From NCBI GenBank assembly GCA_950295325.1, contig OX485804.1, positions 62,524,533 through 62,588,532 on the forward strand: DNA of 64,000 bases, read 5' to 3'. Made by a program: the position numbers and the translations under genes. The number at the start of each line of letters is the position of its first letter. Within the stretch, counting starts at the first letter, position 1. The notes beneath the pieces were generated by a model. It did no database searches and was not told where the DNA came from. It saw only the letters and a list, made by a program, of their open reading frames with translations. This stretch comes from Polytrichum commune (lineage: Eukaryota; Streptophyta; Polytrichopsida; Polytrichales; Polytrichaceae). Below, in pieces: positions 36,089 to 48,330 of the stretch.

Positions 36089-38735
36089 TGAAGGCATCAA
36101 CGACGCACACCCCAATTCTGGGATTGTTACCTCAACATGTAACATATTGTCTAGACCAATATTGTCTTAAAATGCATCTAATACCAAACCTGTAGAGATA
36201 ACTGAGATGGAGAAACAAAAGCCGGTTCAAGATCACCTGGGATGGAGGTTATGGTTTCAAATAACACATCAGGGGAATTTATTAATACAAGATCATTGCT
36301 GTTTGCAATATGAGGATAAAAATCGACAATGAACTTGCAACTGCATGATTTGCGAACTGAGGTTTCATGAAGAATTTGATGGTCGGGAGGCTCAAAACAG
36401 CGGAGTGCCAGATTACTTCCGGAGTATTGAATTCCACGCTACAGTTTGTGGAGCATTCATTATTGCCTTCTTGAGGGGAATATTCATGTATTTCTTGTGA
36501 AGTCCTGAAGACCTAAGTAGAATCCAGTAAACCTTCATGAAGCTTTAAACAGTATGTGCTCTATGGACATAGCTCAAAAGTACTGACACAAAAGAAAGGA
36601 GAATTAGAACTTGACAATATATAGATTGAACTTGTTTATTATTTGTGTGTGTTTTACATGCTCATAGTTGAAGAGCATACTAATAGTGACAATACAATGG
36701 CGAGGACATATGAAAGTTCACAACTGCCTTTGAGGTACTATACTAAATTCACATTTACAATCATAAGAAGGCCAGTACATGTATGAAATTCTTGGCAACA
36801 ATGACCAAATAAACACTTTTGTTACGTGAACATGTTGGTAATGTCAAAGTCAGAAATTTGCAAGTTCTTCTTGACAAAATTTACATTGTGTTAATTGAAG
36901 CTTTAGTTCTTGTTCCAAGATTATGGTCCTATATATTTAGGATAAAATAAATGTGTGCAAGAAGCGAAGTAATAATCAAGGAATATTAAATTCAAGTTAC
37001 CAATGTTGTTAAACAAAAGAAACATCATGATCATAAGTTATCAGCATATCCAATCTTGAGGATAATGCATTTTCAGCAGTCACATTCAAATAAACACTTG
37101 AAGGAGCAAGCAGAGTCAAGTATATGGAAAAAATGCTCTGGTACATTAAAATCTTAAGTTTTTGGGTCAAATGCCTAAAAGTAGTAGCAAAATGTTGTCT
37201 AAATTGATTGATTGATTGATTTATTTATTTTCATGACACCTTCTATTGTTATGTTAGATACTCAAATATAGAGTATCTAGATAAGATCTTCAAAACTAAA
37301 GTACTGCTAAAAAAGTAATGGTTAAATTCGGTTTTAGACGTACATTTTATGAAGTTGGATTATTTTTTCATATATCTTGAATTCATTGTAAAATTGAGGG
37401 CACCATTACAAATTTTAACATAATTTGTAGAAAACATCAATTTAATATAATTTATCATATTTAAAACAAAATTTAGACAATTACGTGTTCAATATACCTA
37501 CTTGCACACTACTTGCATCATCTTCTAAAACATGTAGAATTTTCTTGAAATTTGTTTTGTCAACACAAATTGCTTGGCTTTTTAGATCAATGTGTTTTCC
37601 AAATGTTTATGATTTTTTCTTTCACAAAATTCAAAGTTAGTATATAGTTTTGAATCACTTTCTCTTGAACCTAGGCATGTAATGAATTTGAGCACTTGAT
37701 TGTGCTTGTGCCTTTCACTTCAACTAAACACTTCACTTTGCTTTATAAACATATGGTGTACAAAAGTTGCTTTACTCTTTTAAAGCTCCCTTTGGATGGC
37801 CATTAGAATATAAATTGTACATATTTATGGGCACCCAAGTAATTACTTGACATTGAACACGGGATGCATATTATGTTAACCACATCATATTTTGGTATAT
37901 AAATTAATCATAGATTAATATTTAAAATCATACTCGGCAATGCCATAAGACTAGTGTTATTTTATCAAGTATAAATAAATGCATATAGTAGTAATAATTA
38001 AAACATTATGTACAGGCATGTGAGTGGTGGTTGTCTTAATAAAACAAATGAACAAACAATGTTCAAAATTATTTATTTATTCAAAAAAATTTATCTTCAT
38101 TCTTCTCCTTCCACACTATACATAAAATATGTAATGGGTTCTCCCAATTAATTATAATACATTTATCTAATAATCTAAAAAATAAGATTTGTGGGTCCAT
38201 TTTTATGAGGAATTATGAGCAAACCTATAAAATAGCTTCATTTAACAATTCACCATTGTGTGTTATGACCTCACACAAAGAAAAAATAATTTACATAATC
38301 TTGCACACATTTTAAAGACAAATAGTATACGTAAGAATTGATACTTTTTCATGTTTTTTTTTGAAAAATCACAGCAATACTAAAATCAATAATATGATAA
38401 TTTTACAGTAGTTATTTTTATGTTTATAAGAAAATTAAAATATTTGGCATTTTTTGTTCAACAATTTAATGAGTGTTGACAAACACATGAGCGTTACCAA
38501 TGTATATAAAAGGATAAAAGACGTTTTAATTTTTTTGATGATAAGAATATTTGAGACTTCTATGGAAACCCCATTAAATAAACCCGAAAACTTCCAACCA
38601 TATACTAATAATTGTTTTTCTTCTTTATTTGCATAAATAGATAGATATGTTCAATGAATAAGTGTTCAATGCGGATAGTCAAACAAGACTATTGTGTAAT
38701 GCTATCTTGAGGAGATTTTGATATGCATTAATACA
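36089..38735. other. Intergenic between the B3 and YUCCA genes (convergent 3' ends)
   Basis: The two genes face each other here. No exon is seen. It is strongly AT-rich from about 37200, holds repeat R2 in inverted orientation (37232-37690), and many short A/T runs. Confidence 0.5.
37232..37690 (-). repeat. Dispersed repeat R2, copy 1 (inverted)
   Basis: The reverse complement aligns with 46615-47280 and 56280-56870. Shared words read in that sense are AGTGATT(C/G)AAAACTATA, GTGCAAGTAG(A/T), ACATTAAATTGATG and AATAGA(G/A)G. No coding capacity is seen. Confidence 0.75.
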
Positions 38736-41026
38736 TTAGATTTCTTCAAAAGTGAATGCGTCTTTCCCTTTTCCCTTGCACATTTGAGATCTTGCCAAGA
38801 TGTTTGATTTGATGCGGGCAATTTCTGCACATTTACAATAATACATCGAAGTGTTGTCTTTTGAGATGTCTTCAGCAACACGAATGGCATCTATAGCACA
38901 TCCTTTGAGCCCCTTGCGTCCGAAGCCGACAGCGTACAAACGATTGTAAGTCTTCCAACCATTTGTACGCGGAAGTTCCGGAAAACCGTCGATTCCAAAC
39001 ATCCCATCACCCTGGAATTACGATACATACAATCAATATGTCATAAAATCGTAATTAAATATGAATACATATTTTTTGTTTAAAAATACTTCATTTGTAA
39101 ATAGTGTATTTATACATCATTGTATGAGTATGGTTTATCTTTTCAAATTATATGTTATTTTCATTGAACCCAAATAATCTCAACATAATCTACACACATG
39201 TTTCATGAGATGTGAGAAAATATCACATATGACGAGGATGATTAATTTACCTCCAACCACAATGGAACCGTGCTTACATAGCCTGTGGCCATGATGATGA
39301 CGTCGAAGTTGCCTTCAAGTCCATTCACGAATTGTGCTCCAGTCTTGGTTAAACATTTGATATCAGGCACAACCTAGATTGACCAACAAAACAAATAAAA
39401 CAAATAAAACATATGAGGGTGTTTGCACAAAATCGACATCGATAAAATTTATTACGTAAATAATTTTCTCCTTATTTCAAAACATCATAGACTTCCAAAC
39501 ACAAAATGTTTTGTAAAATCAATGAAAAAATTAGAGGTCAACCCACCAAAAGTGCATGCGTGCTTTGAAATTGTACTATTCTAAACATGACGTACCTTGA
39601 TGTGGCCGTCTTTAACCTTGGCGACAGTACCCACATCTATCACAGGAGTTTTCCCAAGCCTGGCCTTGCCTGCAAGAGGGCCTTCCTTCGGCCGTACAAA
39701 TCCTAATTCTTTCAGGCTTCCGAATGACAACCATGACAACAAGACGACGAGTTTGTCTGCTAGCCACAAGGGCATACATGCCGCCAACCCTCCAATTACT
39801 TGAACAGTGGAAAGCTTTAAGCCAAACAAGTCACGAGGCAACACATGAAACTGTCACACAACGGCAACAGATTAATTAGTGCAGCCGGCAGGAGCATACC
39901 ACTAGGCATTCTGATTTCAATATGTATGTGAGGTAAAAGCCTCCAAAAGTTATGAAGCAGAAATGGCTACAAAATTCAGCTTCCGCTACAATATGAAAGC
40001 TTTCTCTTTCGATCTTTACAATTAATCTTGGGCCTCTTATTGAAACTCATTCATGAGGACTAATATCCCTCTCCCAAATTCCAATCCTACGTAGCTATCA
40101 AAGGAACAAAAAAAAATGAGAGATTCCTGCCAACTTCACTGTTGTCATGAGAGGGATCCATTCATTCTACTATCCCTTTTTACCATGGAAGAAATGTACT
40201 AGATCTAGTGCACATGAATCAAGCTTCAACACATGACCGCGGGATCGAATAACCAACGAACAACTCCAAGACAGAACGTGGTTTGATGGGAAACACTTAC
40301 AGGACTGCGAGCCACGAGCGTGGGTTTGGCTCCAAAGGTCGTGAGGTCAAGTGCAATGTCCATCCCCGTGTTGCCACAACCAACGACGAGGACACTCTTG
40401 TTTTTATACATTTTGCCACTCCGGTATTCACTCCCATGCAAGATGGCGCCGCCATACTCATCCTTCCCTTCCAACTTCGGCATGGAAGGCTCCGCATTCT
40501 CCCCCGTCGCCACCACCAGCCATCTGGCCTCATACTGCAGGGTCTGCACCACTTCTTGGCTTCCGGGGGACCTCACATCCACCGTCACCACCCATGCGTC
40601 CAGTGAGGTGGAAAACTCGGCCCTACTCACGGTGGAGCGGAAGATAGGCTTCAAAGCAAAAATGCGTGCATATTCCTCCAAATAAGCCATAAACTCGGCG
40701 CGGCTTGGGTACATTTGGCAGGATTCTGGGAAGTTGAGGCCAGGAAGTTGGCAGAAGCTTTTTGGGACGTGGAGGTGCAGACGGTCGTAGGTCTTGTGTC
40801 GCCACAGAGATGCGATGCAATCCTCCCGCTCAAGGATTACGAAGGAGATTCCCTTGAGCGTCAAGCATGCTGCTGTTGCTAGGCCCGAGGGACCTGCACC
40901 AACGATCACCACCTTTGGGGGCAGCTGGTCATGGTCCATGACTGAGGATTCGTTGATTTCTGCAATGTCATTGTTGATGTTATTGGAGGCGGCAACAAGA
41001 TTGATGGCTGCGGAGTTGGTGTCCAT
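38736..41026 (-). CDS. YUC: YUCCA-type flavin-containing monooxygenase (auxin biosynthesis)
   Basis: YUCCA enzymes turn indole-3-pyruvate into indole-3-acetic acid with FAD, NADPH and oxygen. Four exons: 40301-41026, 39596-39850, 39251-39373, 38736-39011; all introns are GT-AG and phase 0, giving 459 aa. Seen motifs: FAD site GAGPSG (residues 43-48), ATGEN (173-177), FMO-identifying sequence [11 protein letters not shown] (191-201), NADPH site GCGNTG (216-221, where most YUCCAs have GCGNSG), HVLPRDLFG at the start of exon 2, ATGY (356-359) and [11 protein letters not shown] near the C-terminus. The frame is intact. The first 36 residues are an extra Asn-rich stretch, and the last 40 after the conserved AEDIS are basic and not conserved. 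A splice acceptor (TTAACTGCAG) lies just upstream of the start codon at about 41070, so the leader is probably spliced (see 42294-43640). Upstream neighbours are repeats only. Confidence 0.93.
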
Positions 41027-42293
41027 GTTGATGTGATCGATGGGATGAGTAGTGCTAGTTTTGCTTAGCCCCTGCAGTTAAGACGAAGTGGAGAATGTTA
41101 GGACAACGGTCACTGCAAGTTCAGGAAGCTATGCGTAGTACAAGGGTAACGAAATTAGTTAGCGTTCTTGAAGTTACACAGAAACCTGATGAGACGATTC
41201 AATGATACTTGCAAGAGAAGAATGGGACCAATGTCGGTGTGAGCTCCTTCGCGTTGCATCTGTTATGGGAGCAGAATTTGCATCTTCTTATTCAACACTT
41301 GACATTTACTACGTACCGAAAAGTACACCGTAAAATGACCTAGAGGCTTTCGTTGAACATGTGTTGAATATGAAGAATTTTAGAGAATATACGAGAGCAA
41401 TCAGCTATAGATACTCACAGTTCCAGTTGAATCCAGATGGATACTTTTGGAGGAGTAAGGAACAATTCTCAGGGACAACCTTTAATGCCAATGATCATCC
41501 GGTGTCCCTAAAATCTCTATAGAACGCTTGATCTGATTCCTCAATTGATCAATGCAGTACTCATCATACATATGGTGACAAGAGCAATCTACAATAGAAA
41601 TCAACGGTTCTAGAATTTATCATAAAATAGGCCTTTTGAGGGAGGGGAGAACCAATTAATTACAAAGTATCATGACAATTTCGACGACTGACGGTTCGAG
41701 AAATTGGACGCACGACTCGATCGTCGCATAAACAACTTCAAAGAGCTGCTTTGTGACGTTCCAAATGAGCAGCGATGATGCAAGTTAAACAAAAATAACT
41801 AGGACCAAATGTGAAACGAGAACACTTAAAAAGTTGGTTCTTAAACATCGAACCAGAAAACCCGCTTTGCAGCGTGAACAGGGACCCCTTAAGAGTAGCA
41901 GTAAGCTCATATGGAGTCCCAAGTCCCCTCATGTTAGCAAGTCCCAACATGAAGGCAAAGTCCCAACTGTTGAGCCTCAAGAAATTATTAAAATATGGTT
42001 ACTTATCATTCAAGTTGGATCTTGATTATGCAAAAATATTCGTGGGATTTGTGTTGAGAGATTGCTCAACCCAACTCTCAACACAAGTCGCAAGCCTCAC
42101 CTTCAAAAAGGGTTGTCATGTCAGAATCCATTTCATACTTGGAACTTGGGACGTGTGAAGTCGTAAGTCCCAACTTCCATGCTCTCAACGGCTGAGATTG
42201 CACGGATTGACCTCAAGTGACTTGGGACTTAGGACTTGGGACCCCTGTGAACCGACCCATAGAAAAAACAGTCGTGTTTAGCTAATGCAAGGT

Positions 42294-43640
42294 GGGAAGA
42301 GTATGTAAATTGGGCACTCACGTTGCAGTACAGTGCAGATGCGAAGAGGAGCGATGTTGGTGTCGACCTCTCAAGTTTGGTAGCGATGTCGGTGTCGACC
42401 TTGATCTCGAGCTCCGTGGACCACTTCGAATTCTGTCTGCACAACTTAGCAGACGGTCATTGCATTTTCTTTCAGTTCCGTGAATATGTAGCACGGAAGC
42501 AGGGAGACTTAAAACTCAAGACTTTCAATTGAAACTAAACCCTAAACCCCTACATGCGGGGCGATGAAAGTTTTCACCATTACCGGGAAAGGAATCCAGA
42601 CCGATGGTTGTGGATGGCAGGATGCCGAAAGGGACAACTGAAAGAGCGAAATGATCAAAAACGTCACCAGCGGTTAGCTAAATGATCACGGGAAACAAAG
42701 ACAATGCGACTACTACAACAGCTAATAATTGCGGAAACAAAAACAATGTTATCAACACGAAACCTCACTTCCTCTAGCAACAAGAAAAACAACAAAGCGG
42801 TGCTGCAGGTCGGTCGATCACTCGCCACGACCTCATGGAGTCACTCGACCCAGAATTGCAGTGAAACCAAAACAAAATTCCCTGTTCCGAATGTGCATCG
42901 ATCTTGAGTTCTGTGAGTAGCAGATTGTACCCATGCTGGAGTGCATTTAATTAAGAGTATGCAAATTGGGCACTCACATCGCAGTACAGCGCAGATGAGA
43001 AGAGGAGCGATGTTAGTGTCGACCTCTCAACTTTCGTACCTATGTCGGTGTCGACTTCGATCTCAAGTTCCGTGGATCACTTTAAAATCTGTCTGCAAAA
43101 CGTAGGAGAAGGTCATTGCAATCTTTCAGTTCCGTGAATATGTAGACAGTAGCACAGAACCAGCGAGACTTAACACTGAAAGTGTCGCTTGCATGAGGGG
43201 TTACCAAAGTTTTCTTCAAAAATACCGGACAAGGAATCCGAACCGATGGTTGTGGATGGCAAGATGCCGAAAGGGACAATGGAAAATGCGAAACGCAGGC
43301 AGCATCAACAACAGCTAGCTAATGATGTCGAAAACAAAGACGATGTTACCAATACAATAGCTAGCTAATGATTTCGGAACAAAGACAATGCTACCATCAC
43401 GAAACCTCACTTCCTCTAGCGACAACAAAACCAACAAAGCGGTGCCGTGGGTCGGTCGATCTCTTGCCACAACCTCATGGAGTCATCAACCAACATTCGA
43501 GCCAGAATTGCAGTCACACCAAACGAAATTCTCAGTATCAACGTGCATCCATCATGAGTCTGTGAGTGGCAGATTGTACCCGTGTTGGACTAGAGCATTC
43601 AACTAAGAGTATGTGAATTGGGTACTCACGTTGCAGTTCC
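42294..43640 (-). repeat. About 655-bp tandem duplication upstream of YUCCA with repeated leader-exon donors
   Basis: The block 42294-42950 is repeated at 42951-43605, with the start of a third copy to about 43640. Shared words: AAGAGTATG(T/C)(A/G)AATTGGG, GATGTCGGTGTCGAC or close variants, GGTTGTGGATGGCA(G/A)GATG, ACGAAACCTCACTTCCTCTAG. On the minus strand each copy start gives TGCAACGTGAGTGCC or a near variant, a good splice donor facing the YUCCA start. This suggests two or three duplicated non-coding first exons or promoters. The repeat contains no convincing protein frame. Confidence 0.7.
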
Positions 43641-45784
43641 AGTACAGCTAGCGCAGATGAGAGCACCACAGAGACAGAATTAGGTACTCACCCAGCTTCT
43701 TATGCACGTCGCAAGGAGCTTAGGTTTAACTCACTAGATGCATCTGCGGGAAAGAATTCATGCCTCCACCGTGGCTACGAATGTAAAAAACACTTACTCT
43801 GCTCACAGTTACATAGCCTGCAAGGTGATGTCGATGTCGCTGTTTTTGGCCGCATTTTCTTGGATGAGGTGCCTTTAGGCCACGTCTTTCGAATGTGACA
43901 CCGTAAATAATTCTGATCGTAAAGAAGAAGGAAAAGCATGTACGAAATTAAAGTAACTACTCATGTGACTCCACATGTATATTTGATGGCTACGCCGGTA
44001 ATTCAAGATTCACTTTACACCACAGGAAGGAAGGAAGGAATACATAGGTAACCAACATTGCAGTCACCGTGTTTGTGATCAGCATGTTACGATTCAAAGT
44101 TTCCAGCATCTACTCATGGTGATGTAATTCTGCATCTATGCATCAATCGGGTGCTCGGATCGAGGGAGATAGAGAAGATCGAAAATAAGCTCCTCGATGG
44201 TAATTAGATGCCCGCCAGCGATGGTCGTCGATCTCCTTTTTGGCCAATATTCTGCTGGTCCAGGCTCTTACTGAGAAAGCTTTCGATCTTGAAAGGATTA
44301 CAATAAGTAGGATGGGATATTATAATTGTGCCTCCTTTAAATTTCTGTTTCGGAGATCAGTATGTATGATGAATCGCTTCCACCTGTGTGGGTCAGTGAT
44401 ATTGCAGGACTTGTTGACAAAATGCATGTCACATTGATGTGATTCTCATATTGCGGCATTTGGAGAAATTTTGTGGGTCCACTTGATTGATCTCCAGCGA
44501 GAAATTTTGGGCCGGCTCCTCTCGGATTTCCAATTCTCGATGCAAGGTGGAATGCTGGCCGTGAAGAAGAATCTCTGGTAGCTGTAGCTTTACTCAACAG
44601 CTGAGGGGGACTCGAGTCTAGGCTTGAATAGACAATATTTTCAATTGCTTACTTTCCGTGACCTATTTGGCATGCACCTGGACTTTTTGAGAAGTCCAGA
44701 ACTTTTCCATAGCAGCATTCTCAATTGCAGTAAAACTCTTTAATGTGCATGATTATAACTCTTGTGAGAACTATATGTCCAAGGATCAGCCAACCAATTT
44801 TGCATAGGCAAATGTCTCCGTAAACAAAGCTGTCAAGTTCTACAAATTCCATCAACTGTGTTGATAGCCCCAACTATATCTGATGCGTTTCTGTGCTTAA
44901 TCTTGGATTCTTATTACATGTAAAAGGAATGACTCTTGAACCGTGCAAAAACATTAAGTGCATTTAGTCCACTTTCCCTGGACCAGAACAATCTCAGTTT
45001 TGTGTGAATCTCACTTCAAAGATTTTAATATGTTATGGTGGGCAAAATGCAAATGCAGAACATGAGAGTTGAAGTTAATATTCATCGAATTGAATGTAAG
45101 TGAACATATTTCAAGTAATGGAGGCATCGGTCACAAATTTTCGTAGATGTTATTTTTTCCTCCAGAAATGTGCGTTTCATACTAGATTATGTACCTATTT
45201 GTTAGAGAACATTTATGGTCATTGTTTATGTAAAGGACGGCCATGACTAAAAAGGATCGGCATCTTGGAATTGTGATCAAGACACCACATGTGCAGAATT
45301 GGAGGTCATTTTGACATCAATGTAGGGTTTATAGTTGTGACGCATTGACCATTTACAAGTTTTAGCAGCATTCATCTATCACTACCAACAAAATCGACAT
45401 CACAACCTCCAAGATGGGGTTAATTTCATCTTTATTGACCCGTCACCTTCACCATGGAAAAGGTCGGGCACCCCCAATTGTTGGTTGAAGCAATTCCCCA
45501 ACCTTGCATGCACCAAGGTTGTCCAATGGAAATGATATTGTAACATGTTTATTTCATCATGTCATTGCTATGACATGTTAAATTGTGCTTTTCTTTTTTT
45601 GAACTCTACATTCTATAATGTACCATTGAATGCATGATCGACTACAATCACAATTCAATACCCAGATGGACTATGTTAATTGTTGAAAGCTTTTGATATT
45701 TTGTTTGTTGCGATTGACCAAATCCAACATATTAGCTTATTTAAGAGGGGTTGATCATCAATATTATCATGAGTTGGCATGTTT

Positions 45785-45815
<31 letters not shown>

Positions 45816-46600
45816 TAGACACGTTAGTTGTTTTCCAAGAATGCCATCAATTTGGTGTTATCATGATGATTATCGAGTTGGCCACCCAAGCATTTAATGT
45901 TAGTTCGGATCATCCACACCGCCTTTGAGCTTGGACAACATGCATTGAAGGTTGATTTTTTTTCCAAAAGTGAACAAGTGGGACCATTGTATCATGGCAT
46001 GTTTATAACCCATATTGTACCACGTGGGTAAACTTAAAGGTCTTTGATGTGAGTTTGGTGTACATAGTTTACTAGGAGGGTGATGTATGGAATGTGAGGG
46101 AGATCTAAGTTTACCTTAAGGCCCCTTAAGATTCTTCACAAGAGGATCTTATTTCATCCAAATATCTTATGGTCTCATGTAGTCATGTTACTATCATTGT
46201 AGTTTTAAATATGGAGCACGCATACATAATAGAGGATATTGACTCTAGAAGTTCAAGATCTTCTCGTACATAAATGACACCAATAGTTAATTTCTATGAT
46301 TGGTATGTACAATTTTTTTTGTATATAGGGGGTTTTAATGATGGATCTCACTCGCTCGTTGCTCCAGTTTTCAAAGAACAATCCCGTTATCAAAGTCAGG
46401 ATGGGGTTAAGTCTTTCAAACCCACTTGGCTTTTTTGATATTTTTTTCTTTTATTCTAACAAGTCCTTAATTTACTATTTTCAAATTTTGGTTTTTTTAT
46501 ACACTCTAAGGTATCAAATGGAACTACATCTTCAGCATTTATTTAGACTAAATCAATCATCAAATTTTACATTCTTCCAAGGTAGTTGGACGGAAGGACA
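43640..46600. other. Gene-free stretch with a CT microsatellite
   Basis: No exon or RNA gene is seen. A (CT)n run lies at about 45790-45816. The first 500 bp may still belong to the YUCCA promoter region: on the minus strand GCAGAGTAAGTG near 43790 looks like a further splice donor. Confidence 0.4.
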
Positions 46601-46614
46601 GTCAAGTACACAAC

Positions 46615-47280
46615 TCCATTACCCTGCATAGGTCTAACCAAAAGTGATCCAAAACTATATACGAGCTTTGATTTTTTTGAAGGAAAAAATCAAAAATATA
46701 TGTTAAAATATTTATTTATTTATTATATGTATATAAATTATTAAATTATTATAGAAATTTAAAACACACACACACACACACATTTATCTATAAAGCCAAG
46801 CAATTTATGCTGACAAGAACAGTTTCAAAAAAAGTCTACATATTTGAGAAGTCGGTGCAAGTAGTGTGCAAGTAGATTTATTGAACATGTAATTGTCAAA
46901 AATTAAAACGTGATAAAATTACATTAAATTGATGAATTCTTGCAAACTTTTGTAATGATGCCCTCAAGTTTATAATGAATTCAAGGAATATGGAAAATAT
47001 CCAACTTCAAAAAATTCAATGTCATGAAATCTATATCCAAAACCAAACTTGACCATTATTTTTTGAGTAATACTTATCTTGATGATAAGTATTAAAGATC
47101 TCATCTTGATATTCTATATATGAGTACCTAACACAATAATAGAGGCTACCATGGGGGGGGACTGGATTTAAACAACACTTTGCTACCACTTTTAAACGTT
47201 TGACCCCCAAAAAAAGTGATTTTAGTATACAAGAGCACTTTTTCCGTGTACATGACCATGCTTGCTCCCAACAAAACATT
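46615..47280 (+). repeat. Dispersed repeat R2, copy 2
   Basis: It aligns with 56280-56870 in the same orientation and with 37232-37690 in reverse. An (AC)n run at about 46762-46782 and a G-run at 47153-47160 sit inside. Words such as CAAGCAATTTAT, AAAGTCTACATATTT, GTGTGCAAGTAGAT and AATTCAAGGAATATG are shared with copy 3. Confidence 0.8.
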
Positions 47281-47910
47281 TTTATTCATACTCTCGATAC
47301 TTCTTTGTCTTGGTGCCTAGGACCTAGCTTAAACTCACATTTTACATTTTGAATTTTAGGCACAATGCTATATGTGCCTGATCTACGAACTTTAAAAAAA
47401 ATCCTTCAAAACCTTGGAAACAAAAGGTGAAAGTCATCCAAGGTTCTATTCATGGTCATTAGGACAATAGCATAATGGGATTGAGCCTCACTAATGCTAA
47501 CATAGGTTCACTATGGAAGGTAAGTTGAGGTTTATGGAGGCTATACTGATAGTTTTTGATAGTACATATATCATAAGATATCTTTGCATTTTGATATTCA
47601 TATTTGTGGAACACACAAACAATGGGAGAAATCGTATAGGACTTGAAAATTCGTTTTTCAATATGGGGAAGCGTACTACAGTTTCATGGAATGTGGATTA
47701 AGTTGGTGATTCATATGTTGAATCAATTTGTTTACTTCTCCCCATTTCATTGTATGTAGTTATCTTATTTCTTGATTTTCACTCTGGTTGCGCTGGTTCG
47801 GTCAGGTTGGTTGTATTTTGGGTTCTTTCTGCAATTGGATTTTCAATTTGTGCCAAAAAAAAAAAAAAAACATTGTATGTAGTTATCACTAAAGCTTTGA
47901 TTGTATGTAA

Positions 47911-48330
47911 GTTATTTGTAAAGTAAAGCAAATGAAACCATGGGTTTAGTCCTAAACCCTGAGTTGATGAGAATTGACACAAAGTCACCCAAATTTTCCT
48001 AGTGCTTGATTTACCATACACAAAGAGTGATGGCATGCTTTTAAAAGCCAATTTTCTAGTTTATTCTACTAGAATGGGTGGGCCAAGCTAGCCTTGCGTA
48101 AGCTGATCCAAGATTTAGGACAGTGAATCCCATGCACATATCCTATTTTAGATTCTAAAATTCTATTAAAGTTTGAGAGGCGAAAGGAGGAGGTCCGAAA
48201 ACCTTCACCCAACTCTCACAATAGGCTCTAGTACATGATGAGCAAACAAGCTCTTACTAGAAAGGTTTCTCAAAGAAGGATCAATCACAAGGTTTCATCT
48301 CTCTTTGAGGGACTTTAATGACTTCATTTA
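47911..48330 (+). repeat. Dispersed repeat R1, copy 2
   Basis: It aligns with 29070-29490 over about 420 bp in the same orientation. An A-run (47857-47870) lies shortly before it. No coding sequence is seen. Confidence 0.75.
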
